A stretch of 64,000 nt of DNA from Lithodes maja (Eukaryota; Arthropoda; Malacostraca; Decapoda; Lithodidae). The translations under genes and the position numbers were made by a program. Positions 31,906 through 40,853 of the stretch are shown in pieces (the first letter of the stretch is position 1; every line of letters starts with the position of its first letter). Below the pieces are notes generated by a model. That model was not told where the DNA came from and made no database searches. It saw only the letters and a program-made list of their open reading frames with translations. The stretch covers positions 1 through 64,000 of the forward strand of contig JBAKBP010000678.1 in the NCBI GenBank assembly GCA_037953745.1, in the 5' to 3' direction.

Positions 31906-32821
31906 CAGTGGCGTCACCAAGGGGGGTGGGGGCTTGGGCAAATCAAGGACTCAGCCCCCCAAAAAATGCAAACCCCAAAACTGCCAAAAGTAATTAAAAT
32001 AAATAAATAATAAATAATGCATAACCAGTTCACCACATTCACCAGCCCTGCAACACCCCCCCCCCCCCCTCATATAGGTTAAATACAAATTGTTTATGTA
32101 ATGTGAATATTTATTCACAATTTACATAAACCTATGGCTATGACTCAAATCATAATAGTAATATTAGTAAGTTTCCCCTATATTTTCACCAAGCTTGGTT
32201 TTCTTTGAAGCTTGAGCCGTTATATTTATTGAAATTATTGGAAATATAAATGCAATATGTATTGTTTTTATTTGACTTATTATATATTTACAATAATATA
32301 ATATATTATTTATATTAATCGCAGGGCTTTAAAATTGGTTTATTTTAATTATTTAGTCTAAAAATATACCGGTATATTAATATTATATTATGCATTTTCG
32401 AATGTTCGGAGAATCGGATTGTTTACGTTGAGAAGTGCCATTTAGCGAATTACAAAGGTTAGGGGTCACAATTTCTGGCCTACCTATAATGAATGGACTA
32501 TAGTATGATAGTATATGAAGAAAAAACTATTCTCTGCACATAGGCTTTATACCCTACAATTACCATTGGCCTTGTAACTTACTGACTGATGCCTGGTATC
32601 AGGCTCATCAATATTTATGTGTCATATGTTTCGTACTTATACACATTTTTAGGCCTCAAAAAGGCCCCAGAAACTGCTCAAATTTCAAAATTTTCCGGGG
32701 GGGGCTTACAGCGCCCCCCCCGGACCCCCCAGCTGCTCAGGCTCGCTTCGCTCGCCACCCACCCACCCATCTATGCCAGGGCTACAGCCCCCCCAAAATT
32801 TTACCCCAGGTGACGCCACTG
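31906..32821. mobile_element. hAT-type non-autonomous element (916 bp, 8-bp TSD)
   Basis: Perfect 8-bp direct repeats GATGTCCA at 31898-31905 and 32822-32829 flank identical 13-bp inverted ends CAGTGGCGTCACC. An 8-bp target duplication with CAG-starting short TIRs is diagnostic of the hAT superfamily. The interior has C-rich tracts, an AT-rich core and the right end of a family E MITE near 32455-32510. No transposase frame is present. Confidence 0.9.
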
Positions 32822-33174
32822 GATGTCCATATAATGTTACTTTCTTGCTTGTTCATGCTGCATAGGACTGTTACACTACTAAAATATGGCGTGCTCTTTC
32901 ACTAACTAAACAAGACATGCAATTGAAGCATTGCTGCATTTGTAACAAGTAGATTGAGGAGAAATTACTTCTAGTTAAAATAATAATGATTTTTTTTTAT
33001 GACATTTCAAATTTATATGGTAGTTTTATTAAAATTATTACAGTATACGTAAACTGCGTATATATTTGGCAATTCTGTAATAGAAATATAATAATCTAAC
33101 TTATAAATATGACCATGATACAAAATGCAGCTTGATCCAGATTAATTCATTTTTTAACACCTTGTACCACCATC

Positions 33175-33350
33175 ATTCACAGGGCTAGGGTGTGCGTGCC
33201 CTTGTTACAGGGACTTTACTGGGCATTTGCCACAAATTGCTAGACCTAGCTGTCCAAACTCTTGACGTCTACCAATGGCACGGTGATCAAACTGCTGACC
33301 CTTCGATCATCAGCCATATGCGCTACCAACCGTGGCACAGCCTGTGGCAT
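33175..33350 (-). mobile_element. tRNA-derived SINE, copy 2
   Basis: Same family as 31490-31678: TGTCCAAACTCTTGACGTCT, ACCAATGGCAC, then ACTGCTGACCCTTCGAT on the plus strand. It ends 3 bp before the tail of the minus-strand Jockey-like LINE. Confidence 0.65.
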
Positions 33351-33352
33351 GT

Positions 33353-34773
33353 TGTTGTTGTTCCCTAAGCTGCCTGGCCAAACAGCCCCGAGTCCCTAAG
33401 CAAGGCCATGGCCACGATCGGGCTTTCCCACAGAGCTCTCAAGGCGTGTAGATTGTGTTGTTGGCGTAAGTGGTTGTGTGAAATGAAGTCTTCTGTGATG
33501 TGTTTAATAGTATGGGGTGCTGTGTTACAACCTGGGCAGGAGTCGACGACAGAGTCATCCAGTCTCTTCTGATAGCTCAGAAGGGCTGGATGGTGTCCGC
33601 ATCTCAGCCTGGCCAGGTGGACTCTGTCCTCGCGAGGAAAGGAGGATTCAGAAGGATGGATTTCGGGAGGTCGTTCCTGCAGCTTCGTGTTGTCTATGAG
33701 TGAGTGGATGGAACGGCGAGAGATATGAGTATGGATATGCTTCTGGAAGCTGGTTTGGGGTGGGCAGGGAGAGAGAGAAGATAGTATTTGTGTGTGATAG
33801 CGTGTGCTGGGTGTTGTTTTAATATTTCTTGGTGTCTGTGGATGTGTTGCCATGTAGTGTAGTGGGGGTGTTGGTTCGTGGAGGCTGCTGCCAGGAATTG
33901 AGTGCTTCTCATGTCCAGCATGTCCAGATGGTCTTTGACTTTGAGGATTTTGGTTTCTTGATGTAGGTGATCTGTAGGTGAAGTAGCTGTGCAGCCTGTG
34001 AAGATTTTTAGGGCTTTATTTTGAATAGTCTGTAAGATCTTATGATGTGTTTCAGCTAGGTTAGAAGCCCAGGCCGGGCTTGCGTATTCCATCACTGATC
34101 TTATGGATTGTTTGTAAACTGCGGTGGTGGTTTCTATGTTGTGTCAAAATGTTGTGTGGGCAAGATACCCGAGGGCATTAAGTCTGGGTGTCAGTTTCTT
34201 TTTAATGTTTGTGGTGTGCTGTTTGAATGTCATTTGAGTATCATATGTTACTCCTAGGATTTTGGGTGAGTGTGTGTGTGTGTTTGGGGTATGTTGTTTA
34301 TGGCGAGTTGCGGAGAGTATGCGTGAGCTGTCCAGCTTGTGAGGAGGGTTGCAGTGGATTTGGCTGGGGCTAAATTAAGTCTGTTTGTAGTGCACCAGTC
34401 ATGTAATCTGTTGAGATAGGGTTGAAGGAGACTTGTTGCTGTGGCTGGGTCTTGGTGTGTGCATGTGAGTGTTATGTCGTCTGCGTAGGAGGCTATGTTT
34501 ATTTGGGGTGTATTGGGTGTATTTATATCATGCATGTACAGATTAAAGAGTGCAGGCAACAGGACGGATCCTTGCGGGACTCTGTTTAGGATATTTCTGA
34601 TGCTAGATGACTGACCGGCAAAAGATACGTGTGCACATCTGCCTGCTAGGAAGTTGGCCAGCCACCTTTTTGTGTTGTTGTGCATGTTTGTGTTGTAGAT
34701 TTTGCCTGTTAGGTTGTGGTGGGGGATGGCATCGAAGGCTTTACTAATGTCGAGTTGGCATGTAATTATATTT
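33353..34773 (-). pseudogene. Jockey-like LINE, RT to 3' end, frameshifted
   Basis: Minus-strand non-LTR element truncated at its 5' side inside RT block A (LDISKAFDAIPHHNL at about 34760-34715). Then NRVPQGSVLLPALFNLYM (block B), IASYADDITLTC (block C), a connecting region, and a C-terminus with LARLRCGHHPALLSYQKRLD and a CPGCN...HTIKHI zinc-knuckle-like segment. It ends RDSGLFGQAA, stop, and an (AAC)n tail at 33353. Frames 34685-34254, 34095-33694 and 33853-33365 are in different phases, so at least two frameshifts have killed it. The 3' 95 bp is shared with the short element J. Confidence 0.85.
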
Positions 34774-34817
34774 AGCTAAGGTTTAATCAGCATATCGTAT
34801 GGCTAACTACTGTACTG

Positions 34818-35191
34818 TATAGTCTATTCATTATAGGTATGCTAGAAATCGTGAACCCTAACCTCTGTAACTCAAAATGGGCTAGAGCAAATGGGCTGTA
34901 AATTTCCCCACCTATTCCCTGGCTGAGCCTTCATAAATGGTATATACGGTATTAACTAAATTACTCTAGTCAATGCCGAGTGATAAAGGTCAGTAGTGAT
35001 AAAGGTCAGTAGTCATAAAGGTCAGTAGTGATAAAGGTCAGTAGTGATAAAGGTCAGTAGTGATAAAGGTCAGTAGTCATAAAGGTCAGTAGTCATAAAG
35101 GTCAGTAGTCATAAAGGTCAGTAGTCATAAAGGTCAGTAGTCATAAAGGTCAGTAGTCATAGAGTTTTGCCTACATATAAACATAGACTAT
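34818..35191. mobile_element. MITE family E, copy 7, with 16-bp array
   Basis: Left TATAGTCTATTCATTATAGG; right CATAGACTATT. At about 34985-35162 the unit ATAAAGGTCAGTAGTG (last base G or C) is repeated about 11 times. It corresponds to the AGAGGTCATGATTT end region of ordinary family E copies. Confidence 0.8.
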
Positions 35192-35194
35192 TCT

Positions 35195-37152
35195 TTAGAC
35201 TTTGTAATAATGAGGGAATGAATGAAAGGATTGAGGAAAATGAGGTGAAAGAAGCAGTGAAACAAATGAGAGCGGGAAAAGCAGAAGGTTTGGATGGTAT
35301 TGCTGTGGAGTGTATAAAGAAGGGTGGAGATGTGATAATAGATTGGTTGGTGAGACTTTTCAACGTGTGCTTTGTTGTGTCAAGGGTACCAATAGACTGG
35401 AAGAGTGCATGTATTGTGCCGTTGTACAAGGGGAAGGGAGATCGGCAGGAGTGTTCAAGTTATAGAGGTATTAGTTTATTGTCAGTGGTTGGAAAGCTGT
35501 ATGGCAGGGTGTTGATAGAGAGGATAATAAAGTGTACAGAAGTTGCAATAGGAGAAGAACAGTGCGGTTTTAGGAGGGGAAGAGGGTGCGTGGATCAGAT
35601 GTTTGCAGTAAGACAGTTATGCGAGAAGTATTTAGAGAAGCATAAGGAGATATTTTGGGCTTTTATGGACTTGGAAAAAGCGTATGATCGTGTGGACCGT
35701 GAAGCAATGTGGAAGGTGTTAAGGATTTATGAAATAGGAGGAAATTTGTTAGAAGCAGTTAAGAGTTTTTATGAAGGGAGTAGAGCATGTGTGAGAGTAG
35801 GAAATGGTGAGTTGAGTGAATGGTTTGAGGTAAAGGTAGGTTTGCGACAGGGTTGTGTAATGTCACCATGGCTGTTTAATATGTTTATGGATGGTGTGGT
35901 GAGGGAGGTGAAAAGGAGAACTATGGGAAGAGGATTGGGTTTAGTAGGAAAGAATGGTAGAGATTGGGAGTTGAATCAGTTGCTGTTCGCTGATGACACA
36001 GCATTGGTGGCGGATTCTGATGAGAAACTGCAGCGGGTAGTCAAAGAGTTTGGTGTGGTTTGTGGAAGGAGGAAACTGAAGGTGAACGTCAATAAAAGTA
36101 AAGTAATGGTGTGTAATAGGGGAGAGCATAGGGTGAATCTAGATGTGAGGCTGGATGGGGAAATGTTGGAACAAGTAGAGTGTTTTAAATATCTAGGAGG
36201 AACGATAAGCAGGAGTGGAGGTATGGAAGTGGAGGTAAAACAGAGAGTGTGTGAAGGAAGGAAGGTTTTCGGAGCAATGGGAAGTATGTGGAAGACGAGA
36301 AATCTCGGAGTGAAAGTAAAAAGTGCACTGTATCAAGGAATTGTTGTGCCAACAGTGATGTATGGGGCTGAGACATGGGCTCTGAAGAAAAAGGAGAAAA
36401 GAGGGCTGGATGTGATGGAGATGAGCTGCTTGAGGAGTATGTGTGGAGTTACTCGTAGAGACAGATTGAGGAATGAAGAGATACGTAGGAGAGTGGGGCA
36501 GCAGGAACATTTGTCAGCCAGAGTGGACAGAAGGGTGCTGAGCTGGTATGGTCATGTTGAACGAATGGGAGATGAAAGGCTTACAAAGAGAATATGTGAG
36601 TCAGGTACAAGGGGAGATAGAAGGGCAGGAAGACCCCCATTGAGATGGAGAGACTGTGTAAGAAAGGCTTTGGATGATAGAGGAATGACTATAGATCAGG
36701 CAGGGGAAGTGGTGGTGGACAGGAGTGAATGGAGAATGCTTGTGAATAGTTGAGTGAACACGTGGTCATTTGGAGTAAGGGGTCGGGCGCAAGTTTGACT
36801 AGATAATAGTCCATCAGGCGCCTGGCCCGGGGGGACGATTAATATGAAGGGTGTGCCTGGAAGTGTGGTGGGAGGGCTTGTGGCTTTGGCTCCGCTGCAT
36901 GTCTGCCTGCCGAGATCGGAACCTCTCCGGGTGGTCAGGGGCCGGGGGAGTGCTGGAGCGACCTTGGTAACCCTGGTCTCTGGGTCTTCTCCTGGGTGAC
37001 CTGGATGTGTGTGAGTTTGTGTTTTTTATCTGTGTTTATTTTTTGTTTTATGTTGTTTTTGTATTTTCCCTGTTCTTGCTCTGTCTTGAGTCGGCTACCC
37101 CCAAAATGGGGATTGGGCCTGAGCATATAGATAGATAGATAGATAGATAGAA
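35195..37152 (+). mobile_element. RTE-like LINE, 5'-truncated, with GATA tail
   Basis: Begins just upstream of the RT domain and contains one open frame (35218-36753), a ~375-bp 3' UTR with TGGTCTCTGGGTCTTCTCC and ATGGGGATTGGGCCTGAGCA, and six GATA repeats at the end. The endonuclease half is missing. Tails of the same family are scattered at 2165, 3536, 18650, 21600 and 25047. Confidence 0.85.
35218..36753 (+). CDS. LINE ORF2 reverse transcriptase (intact RT, no endonuclease)
   Basis: 511 codons from the first ATG, without stop or frameshift. RT blocks in order: KAEGLDGIAVECIKKGG; WKSACIVPLYKGKGDR; SYRGISLLSVVGKLYGRV; EEQCGFRRGRGCVDQ; WAFMDLEKAYDRVDR (block A Asp); GLRQGCVMSPWLFNMFMDGV (block B); NQLLFADDTALVADS (block C, FADD); KVNVNKSKVMV; FKYLGG. 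A C-terminal part has TYGAETW-like MYGAETWAL, then LSWYGHVERMGDERL and RAGRPPLRWRDCV, typical of RTE-type ORF2. The protein would synthesise cDNA at a nicked target, but it lacks the upstream endonuclease, so this copy is dead on arrival despite the open frame. Confidence 0.88.
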   Translation: MNERIEENEVKEAVKQMRAGKAEGLDGIAVECIKKGGDVIIDWLVRLFNVCFVVSRVPIDWKSACIVPLYKGKGDRQECSSYRGISLLSVVGKLYGRVLIERIIKCTEVAIGEEQCGFRRGRGCVDQMFAVRQLCEKYLEKHKEIFWAFMDLEKAYDRVDREAMWKVLRIYEIGGNLLEAVKSFYEGSRACVRVGNGELSEWFEVKVGLRQGCVMSPWLFNMFMDGVVREVKRRTMGRGLGLVGKNGRDWELNQLLFADDTALVADSDEKLQRVVKEFGVVCGRRKLKVNVNKSKVMVCNRGEHRVNLDVRLDGEMLEQVECFKYLGGTISRSGGMEVEVKQRVCEGRKVFGAMGSMWKTRNLGVKVKSALYQGIVVPTVMYGAETWALKKKEKRGLDVMEMSCLRSMCGVTRRDRLRNEEIRRRVGQQEHLSARVDRRVLSWYGHVERMGDERLTKRICESGTRGDRRAGRPPLRWRDCVRKALDDRGMTIDQAGEVVVDRSEWRMLVNS

Positions 37153-37153
37153 T

Positions 37154-37713
37154 AATGAGATTTAGTGCATAAAATAAAAACCTAGAATTGTGCTGCAAAC
37201 TTCTTGGAACGCTAAACATATGCTGGTACACTCAGATGCCATAGTCTTTGGCCCACTCATAAATATGCGAGTACTTCACCTATTTCTAATTATGAAAGTG
37301 TAACTCTGGAAACAAATTTATGAATATAATTTTCTGTACATCAACTACAAAACTATATACAGTATAGTATTTATTGAAAAGCAATTTCTATCCAAAAATC
37401 AATCCAGGTTGTTATAATTGCATAAAGAAAAACATAGGGGGTCCATGAATTTTTATGAGTGGAATAGAGTACAGTATATGGCATCCGAGTGTATAATAAA
37501 GTTATTATTGTAAACTTGTTCTTTATCAACAGGTTCCATATCAGACTGAAACACATTATCTCATGATCTTGACCACTTCGGTAACATTTAATGATCAAGA
37601 TGTATTGTTTTACTTTTTCAAGTTCCTTTAGTGGAAGGTTACATTGCATTTCGTAAGGTAAAATGTTTAAAAGTGCCCGACTACATTATTGCTTTAAATT
37701 CACCTTTGTATTT
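37154..37713. other. Intron sequence, nothing recognised
   Basis: Between two LINEs in the large b561 intron. AT-rich, no exon-like frame, no repeat shared with the rest of the window. The last bases are the 10-bp target duplication of the next LINE. Confidence 0.5.
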
Positions 37714-37723
37714 ATGGTAAAAT

Positions 37724-38955
37724 CTATCTATCTATTGCCCGACGCCGTGATCCCCGAAGGGGTGGCCACGAACGAACCGCCCCCATGCACCTTTGTCCCC
37801 AGTCAGTCGACGCCCCTCCCCCCAACCAGCACCGCCTTCGTTCATGTACTTCCTCACTTCATCCTTCCACCTCTCATTCGGTCTACCTCTCCCTCTCTGT
37901 CCCTCCACCTCGCTCTCGTACACCCTCTTAGTCATTCTCTCGCTTTCCATACGTTCCATATGGCCGAACCATCTCAAGTTGTTCCTTTTCACACTTTCCA
38001 GCACATCTACCTCCACACACAGCCCGTAGCCTAGTAGGTAGAGCTCTCGTCTCACACACGAGGGGTCGGGGGTTCAATCCCCGGCCGGGCGGAGACAAAT
38101 TGGGCTTGTCTCCTTTCATGTGTTAGCCTCAGTTCACCTAGCTGTAAATAAGTACCTGGAATAAGTGGACGACGTTGTGACATCCCATCTGGGGTTGGCA
38201 AAAATGGTACAAGGCGAGATGGGTATCATATGGTTCACCTAAGCTGATGGCTACCTAAGCCTTCGGGCGAGACGGTACCATCTATAGTGAGAATGGTACC
38301 ATACAGATCCACCCTAAGCCTTCATTTCCGATGTCGCCAATTGGCTAAAATACAGACTACACACACATCCACAGCTATTCCAACAGTACATAAAACACTT
38401 AACATGCATTTCACGCAATACATTCCCAGTTAAGGAGGCGCGATAATAATGAGCTTAGCTCGCATTGCGTGGATTCCCCTTGACGAACAAGTAACTGAGT
38501 AACCACACCTCCTTCTTACTTCCTCATTAGTCTGTCTATCCCTCCATGTAACTCCGCACGCACTCCTTAAGTAATTCATTTCCACTGCTCTCACTCTTGG
38601 TCTGAGTCTCTCAACCAACGTCCATGCTTCGCTTCCGTAAGTCAGTGTCGGGATTACCACACTGTCATGCAAGGACTTCTTCACTTCCATACTGACCACC
38701 CTATTTCTTGTTACTGCTTTTAGCGTTCCTACAACCCTCTTCCCCTGTTGTACCCTCTCCCGCACTTCTTCCTCCATAGTCCCATCTTTACTCAACACAC
38801 TGCCCAGATACTTAAAAGAGTTGACGATCTCCATAGCCTGACCGTTCAGCTTCACCTCGCACTCTGTGACTTCACCCCTTTCGACGCACACTGTTCCAAA
38901 CTCATTTACCAGACCCTGCAACTCCCATTCATTATCACTCATCATAACTGTGATA
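37724..38955 (-). pseudogene. RTE-like LINE with 10-bp TSD, split by a SINE
   Basis: Flanked by the exact direct repeat ATGGTAAAAT (37714-37723 and 38956-38965). On the minus strand the frame runs from just after RT block C (SDNEWELQGLVNEFG) through FKYLGSVLSKDGTM, VVIPTLTYGSEAWTL and RDRQTNEEVRRRC, is interrupted by a SINE at 38019-38503, and resumes with VEVDVLESVKRNNLRWFGHM, ending GHPFGDHGVGQ. The (GATA)n tail is TCTATCTATCTAT on the plus strand at 37723. Excising the SINE restores the frame. Confidence 0.88.
38019..38503 (+). mobile_element. tRNA-derived SINE V, copy 1 (485 bp)
   Basis: Head resembles a tRNA: GCCCGTAGCCTAGTAGGTAG (A box), anticodon-stem pair CTCGT/ACGAG around a loop containing CAC, and GGGTTCAATCCCCGG... 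with a perfect B box. Body includes AATAAGTGGACGACGTTGTG and AGCCTTCGGGCGAGACGGTA. The 3' end contains the hairpin GAGC-TTA-GCTC. A 5-bp target duplication CACAC lies on both sides, inside the LINE ORF. Confidence 0.85.
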
Positions 38956-39009
38956 ATGGTAAAATACATGTGCTTAAAAGTTCCTTATTACCCGAGGTTT
39001 CTTTATAAT

Positions 39010-39219
39010 AAAATTTCAATACGATGGCGTTGTTTCATCTCATTTTGGTTACCGTTAAACAATTGTATTTAGCTTGTAATACACCTCGAGGACTCCAAGA
39101 GAAAAATACTATTTCAAAATGCCATCTAAATAACATAGGACATTCTTAAACTGCATAAAATCATCTAAGGTTAGCCACAATTAAAGGCTAAGAGGGTGTC
39201 ATCGTACGGAAAGAATTAA
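39010..39219. mobile_element. MITE family C relative (left end decayed)
   Basis: GGTTACCGTTAAACAATTGT, AACATAGGACATTCTTAAAC, CTGCATAAAATCATCTAAGG, ending GGAAAGAATTAA. Lies 78 bp from the b561 exon, in its downstream intron. Confidence 0.6.
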
Positions 39220-39296
39220 TACATCTAAAGCCTGAGAGTGGAGAGCTGTTGGGGCGTGGCAGGAGGCGGTGCAGGGCGTCTCACCGTGTGCGTTAC

Positions 39297-39505
39297 CTGC
39301 AGCCCGAAGAGTCCGATAGTGATCAACCCCAGCCAGGAGTGCAGAGAGTACAGGTTGGGGATCGGAGGGGAGCGGAGGTCGTGGGAGTCAAACACGGTGA
39401 TCATGCCCACCACTATGCACGGGACGGCCAGGAGGTTGAGGAAGGTGTGCAGGATCTTGGCCGTCACCTTGTTGCAACACCGAAAGAGGCGGTTCACCAA
39501 CATGG
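39297..39505 (-). CDS. CYB561: Cytochrome b561, upstream exon in this window
   Basis: Internal exon with acceptor TCCTTTTGTTGCAG before 39505 and donor CAG|GTAACG at 39296. It begins with the last two bases of an alanine-type codon, then MLVNRLFRCCNKVTAKILH (matching the ascorbate-site region ALLVYRVFR...TKVLH of animal b561). It continues with helix three (FLNLLAVPCIVVGMITVF), a loop FDSHDLRSPPIPNLYSLHSW and helix four. The histidines in KILH and SLHSW match two heme ligands (bovine His86 and His120 positions). The usual Tyr of LVYR is Asn here. The helix-two ligand must lie in a further 5' exon that I could not locate before the window end. The ATG at 39501-39503 is internal, not the start codon. 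Confidence 0.93.
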
Positions 39506-39582
39506 CTGCAACAAAAGGAATTGGAATCAGGATAGAGGTCTCCCTCGATTTATGATTGAGTTACGTTCCTGAATACTCTATC

Positions 39583-39804
39583 TTAACCCGTTCAGTACCG
39601 AGGACTTCCTTTTAATTATCTTCTTGCAATGATTAGACGATTATGTTCAACTTAGGAAGGACCTCAAGCTATAATAAGGCTTCAAACTATCTCAACCAAC
39701 CCATTTTACTACCACAAATCCTTCTTAAGCTGCATAATATCATCCAATATATATCTAGAATTAAATATAACTCGCGTCGCTGATAGGCTTACTCAAAGGG
39801 TTAA
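39583..39804. mobile_element. MITE family C, copy 13
   Basis: TTAACCCGTTCAGTACCGAG at the left, CTTACTCAAAGGGTTAA at the right; TTAA at 39583 and 39801. 78 bp upstream of the b561 exon on its coding strand. Confidence 0.75.
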
Positions 39805-39947
39805 GTAGAAAAATCATATAGCAAACCCTAAAACTAATGGGGTAAATGGGGAGCGACCTCGGACCAGCCAAAAGCCAAACACAAACTCCTAAAAACCAAT
39901 ATGAATATCGTAAATCGGGGCATCAGATAGTGAGGGAAACCTGTATA
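39805..39947. mobile_element. pogo/Tigger-type MITE fragment
   Basis: TAAATGGGGAGCGACCTCGG, ACCAATATGAATATCGTAAA, and the end ATAGTGAGGGAAACCTG-TA match the right-hand part of the element at 17042-17285 in reverse. The other end is missing. Confidence 0.55.
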
Positions 39948-40094
39948 GTACAAAAACATAGCTGCAATGTTAGGACATGGACATGGATACAACAGATGAA
40001 GATCAGCTAAACAATCATAGACTTAATGAAGAAAATGAAGACGATGATAGAAGCTGAAGGTCTATCTATCTATCTATTTGCTCTGGCCCATTCC

Positions 40095-40125
<31 letters not shown>

Positions 40126-40134
40126 TACTGGGGG

Positions 40135-40666
40135 GGGGGTTGTTGTTGTTCCCCAAGCTGCCTGGCCGAACAGCCCCAAGGCCCCAAGCAAGGCCAAGGC
40201 CATAACCGAGCGCCCCCAGAGAACCCTCCCTGCCGGCCACAATAAAGCCTGGGTGACCGAAGCCACTCCATGGCGGGGAGCTGAGGAGGGTGCGGAAACG
40301 CCCAGGAAACCAAAGCCCCACCCAGGGCCCTGTGCCCCTCAGCAATTATGAAGAGAAAGTTGAGGGGCAAAGGAAAAATGTGACGCTTTGGCTTCCAATC
40401 TTGGTATATTGGGAGGTCAATCCACGGAAGAGTTGAGGAAGTCGGTTGAGATCTAGAAAATATATAAGTAAAAGGAACAGTCAGAGTAAATTTAAGCTAT
40501 GGGTATGGCAGAGATCGCTCAGTTCTCACTCTGATAAACCAGCCCATCACCACATGACTAGAACCCAATCCTCTCAGCATGAGCTAGGAAAGGCCCTAGA
40601 AAGCCGCCTTTAGCGGGGGGGATAGCTCCCCTATTTCAACCCCTTTCGGGGTTAGGCACCCGCCTA
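40135..40666 (-). mobile_element. AAC-tailed short retroelement J, copy 5 (full length)
   Basis: Minus strand; flanked by ACTGGGGG at 40127-40134 and 40667-40674. Head (plus-strand complement) TTAGGCACCCGCC and CCCTTTCGGGG; tail seen as TTGTTGTTGTTCCCCAAGCT. About 530 bp, colinear with copy 4. A T-rich tract and a (TCTA)n tract lie just outside at 40060-40126. Confidence 0.85.
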
Positions 40667-40853
40667 ACTGGGGGTGGCTCACTATTGCTCGCCAGAAAGA
40701 AGTCAACACACACGCACGGTCACACACACAGAAAAGAAGAAAAGAAGTGGTGGTACAGGAAGAAGGATTGGAGGGAGAGGTGCAACAGGAAGGGGAAATG
40801 GTAGGATAAAGACAGGGAATATCAATCATAATGGTAAAAGCAACAGGTGCAAG

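Noticed and set aside
38022..38095. A possible tRNA gene (A and B boxes, anticodon-like loop)
   Set aside because: The acceptor arms do not pair cleanly, and the same sequence continues into a 485-bp repeated body at three sites, so it is a SINE head.
39501..39503. ATG as the start codon of the b561 protein
   Set aside because: It follows a good splice acceptor with two extra bases, and the family alignment continues upstream, so it is an internal methionine.
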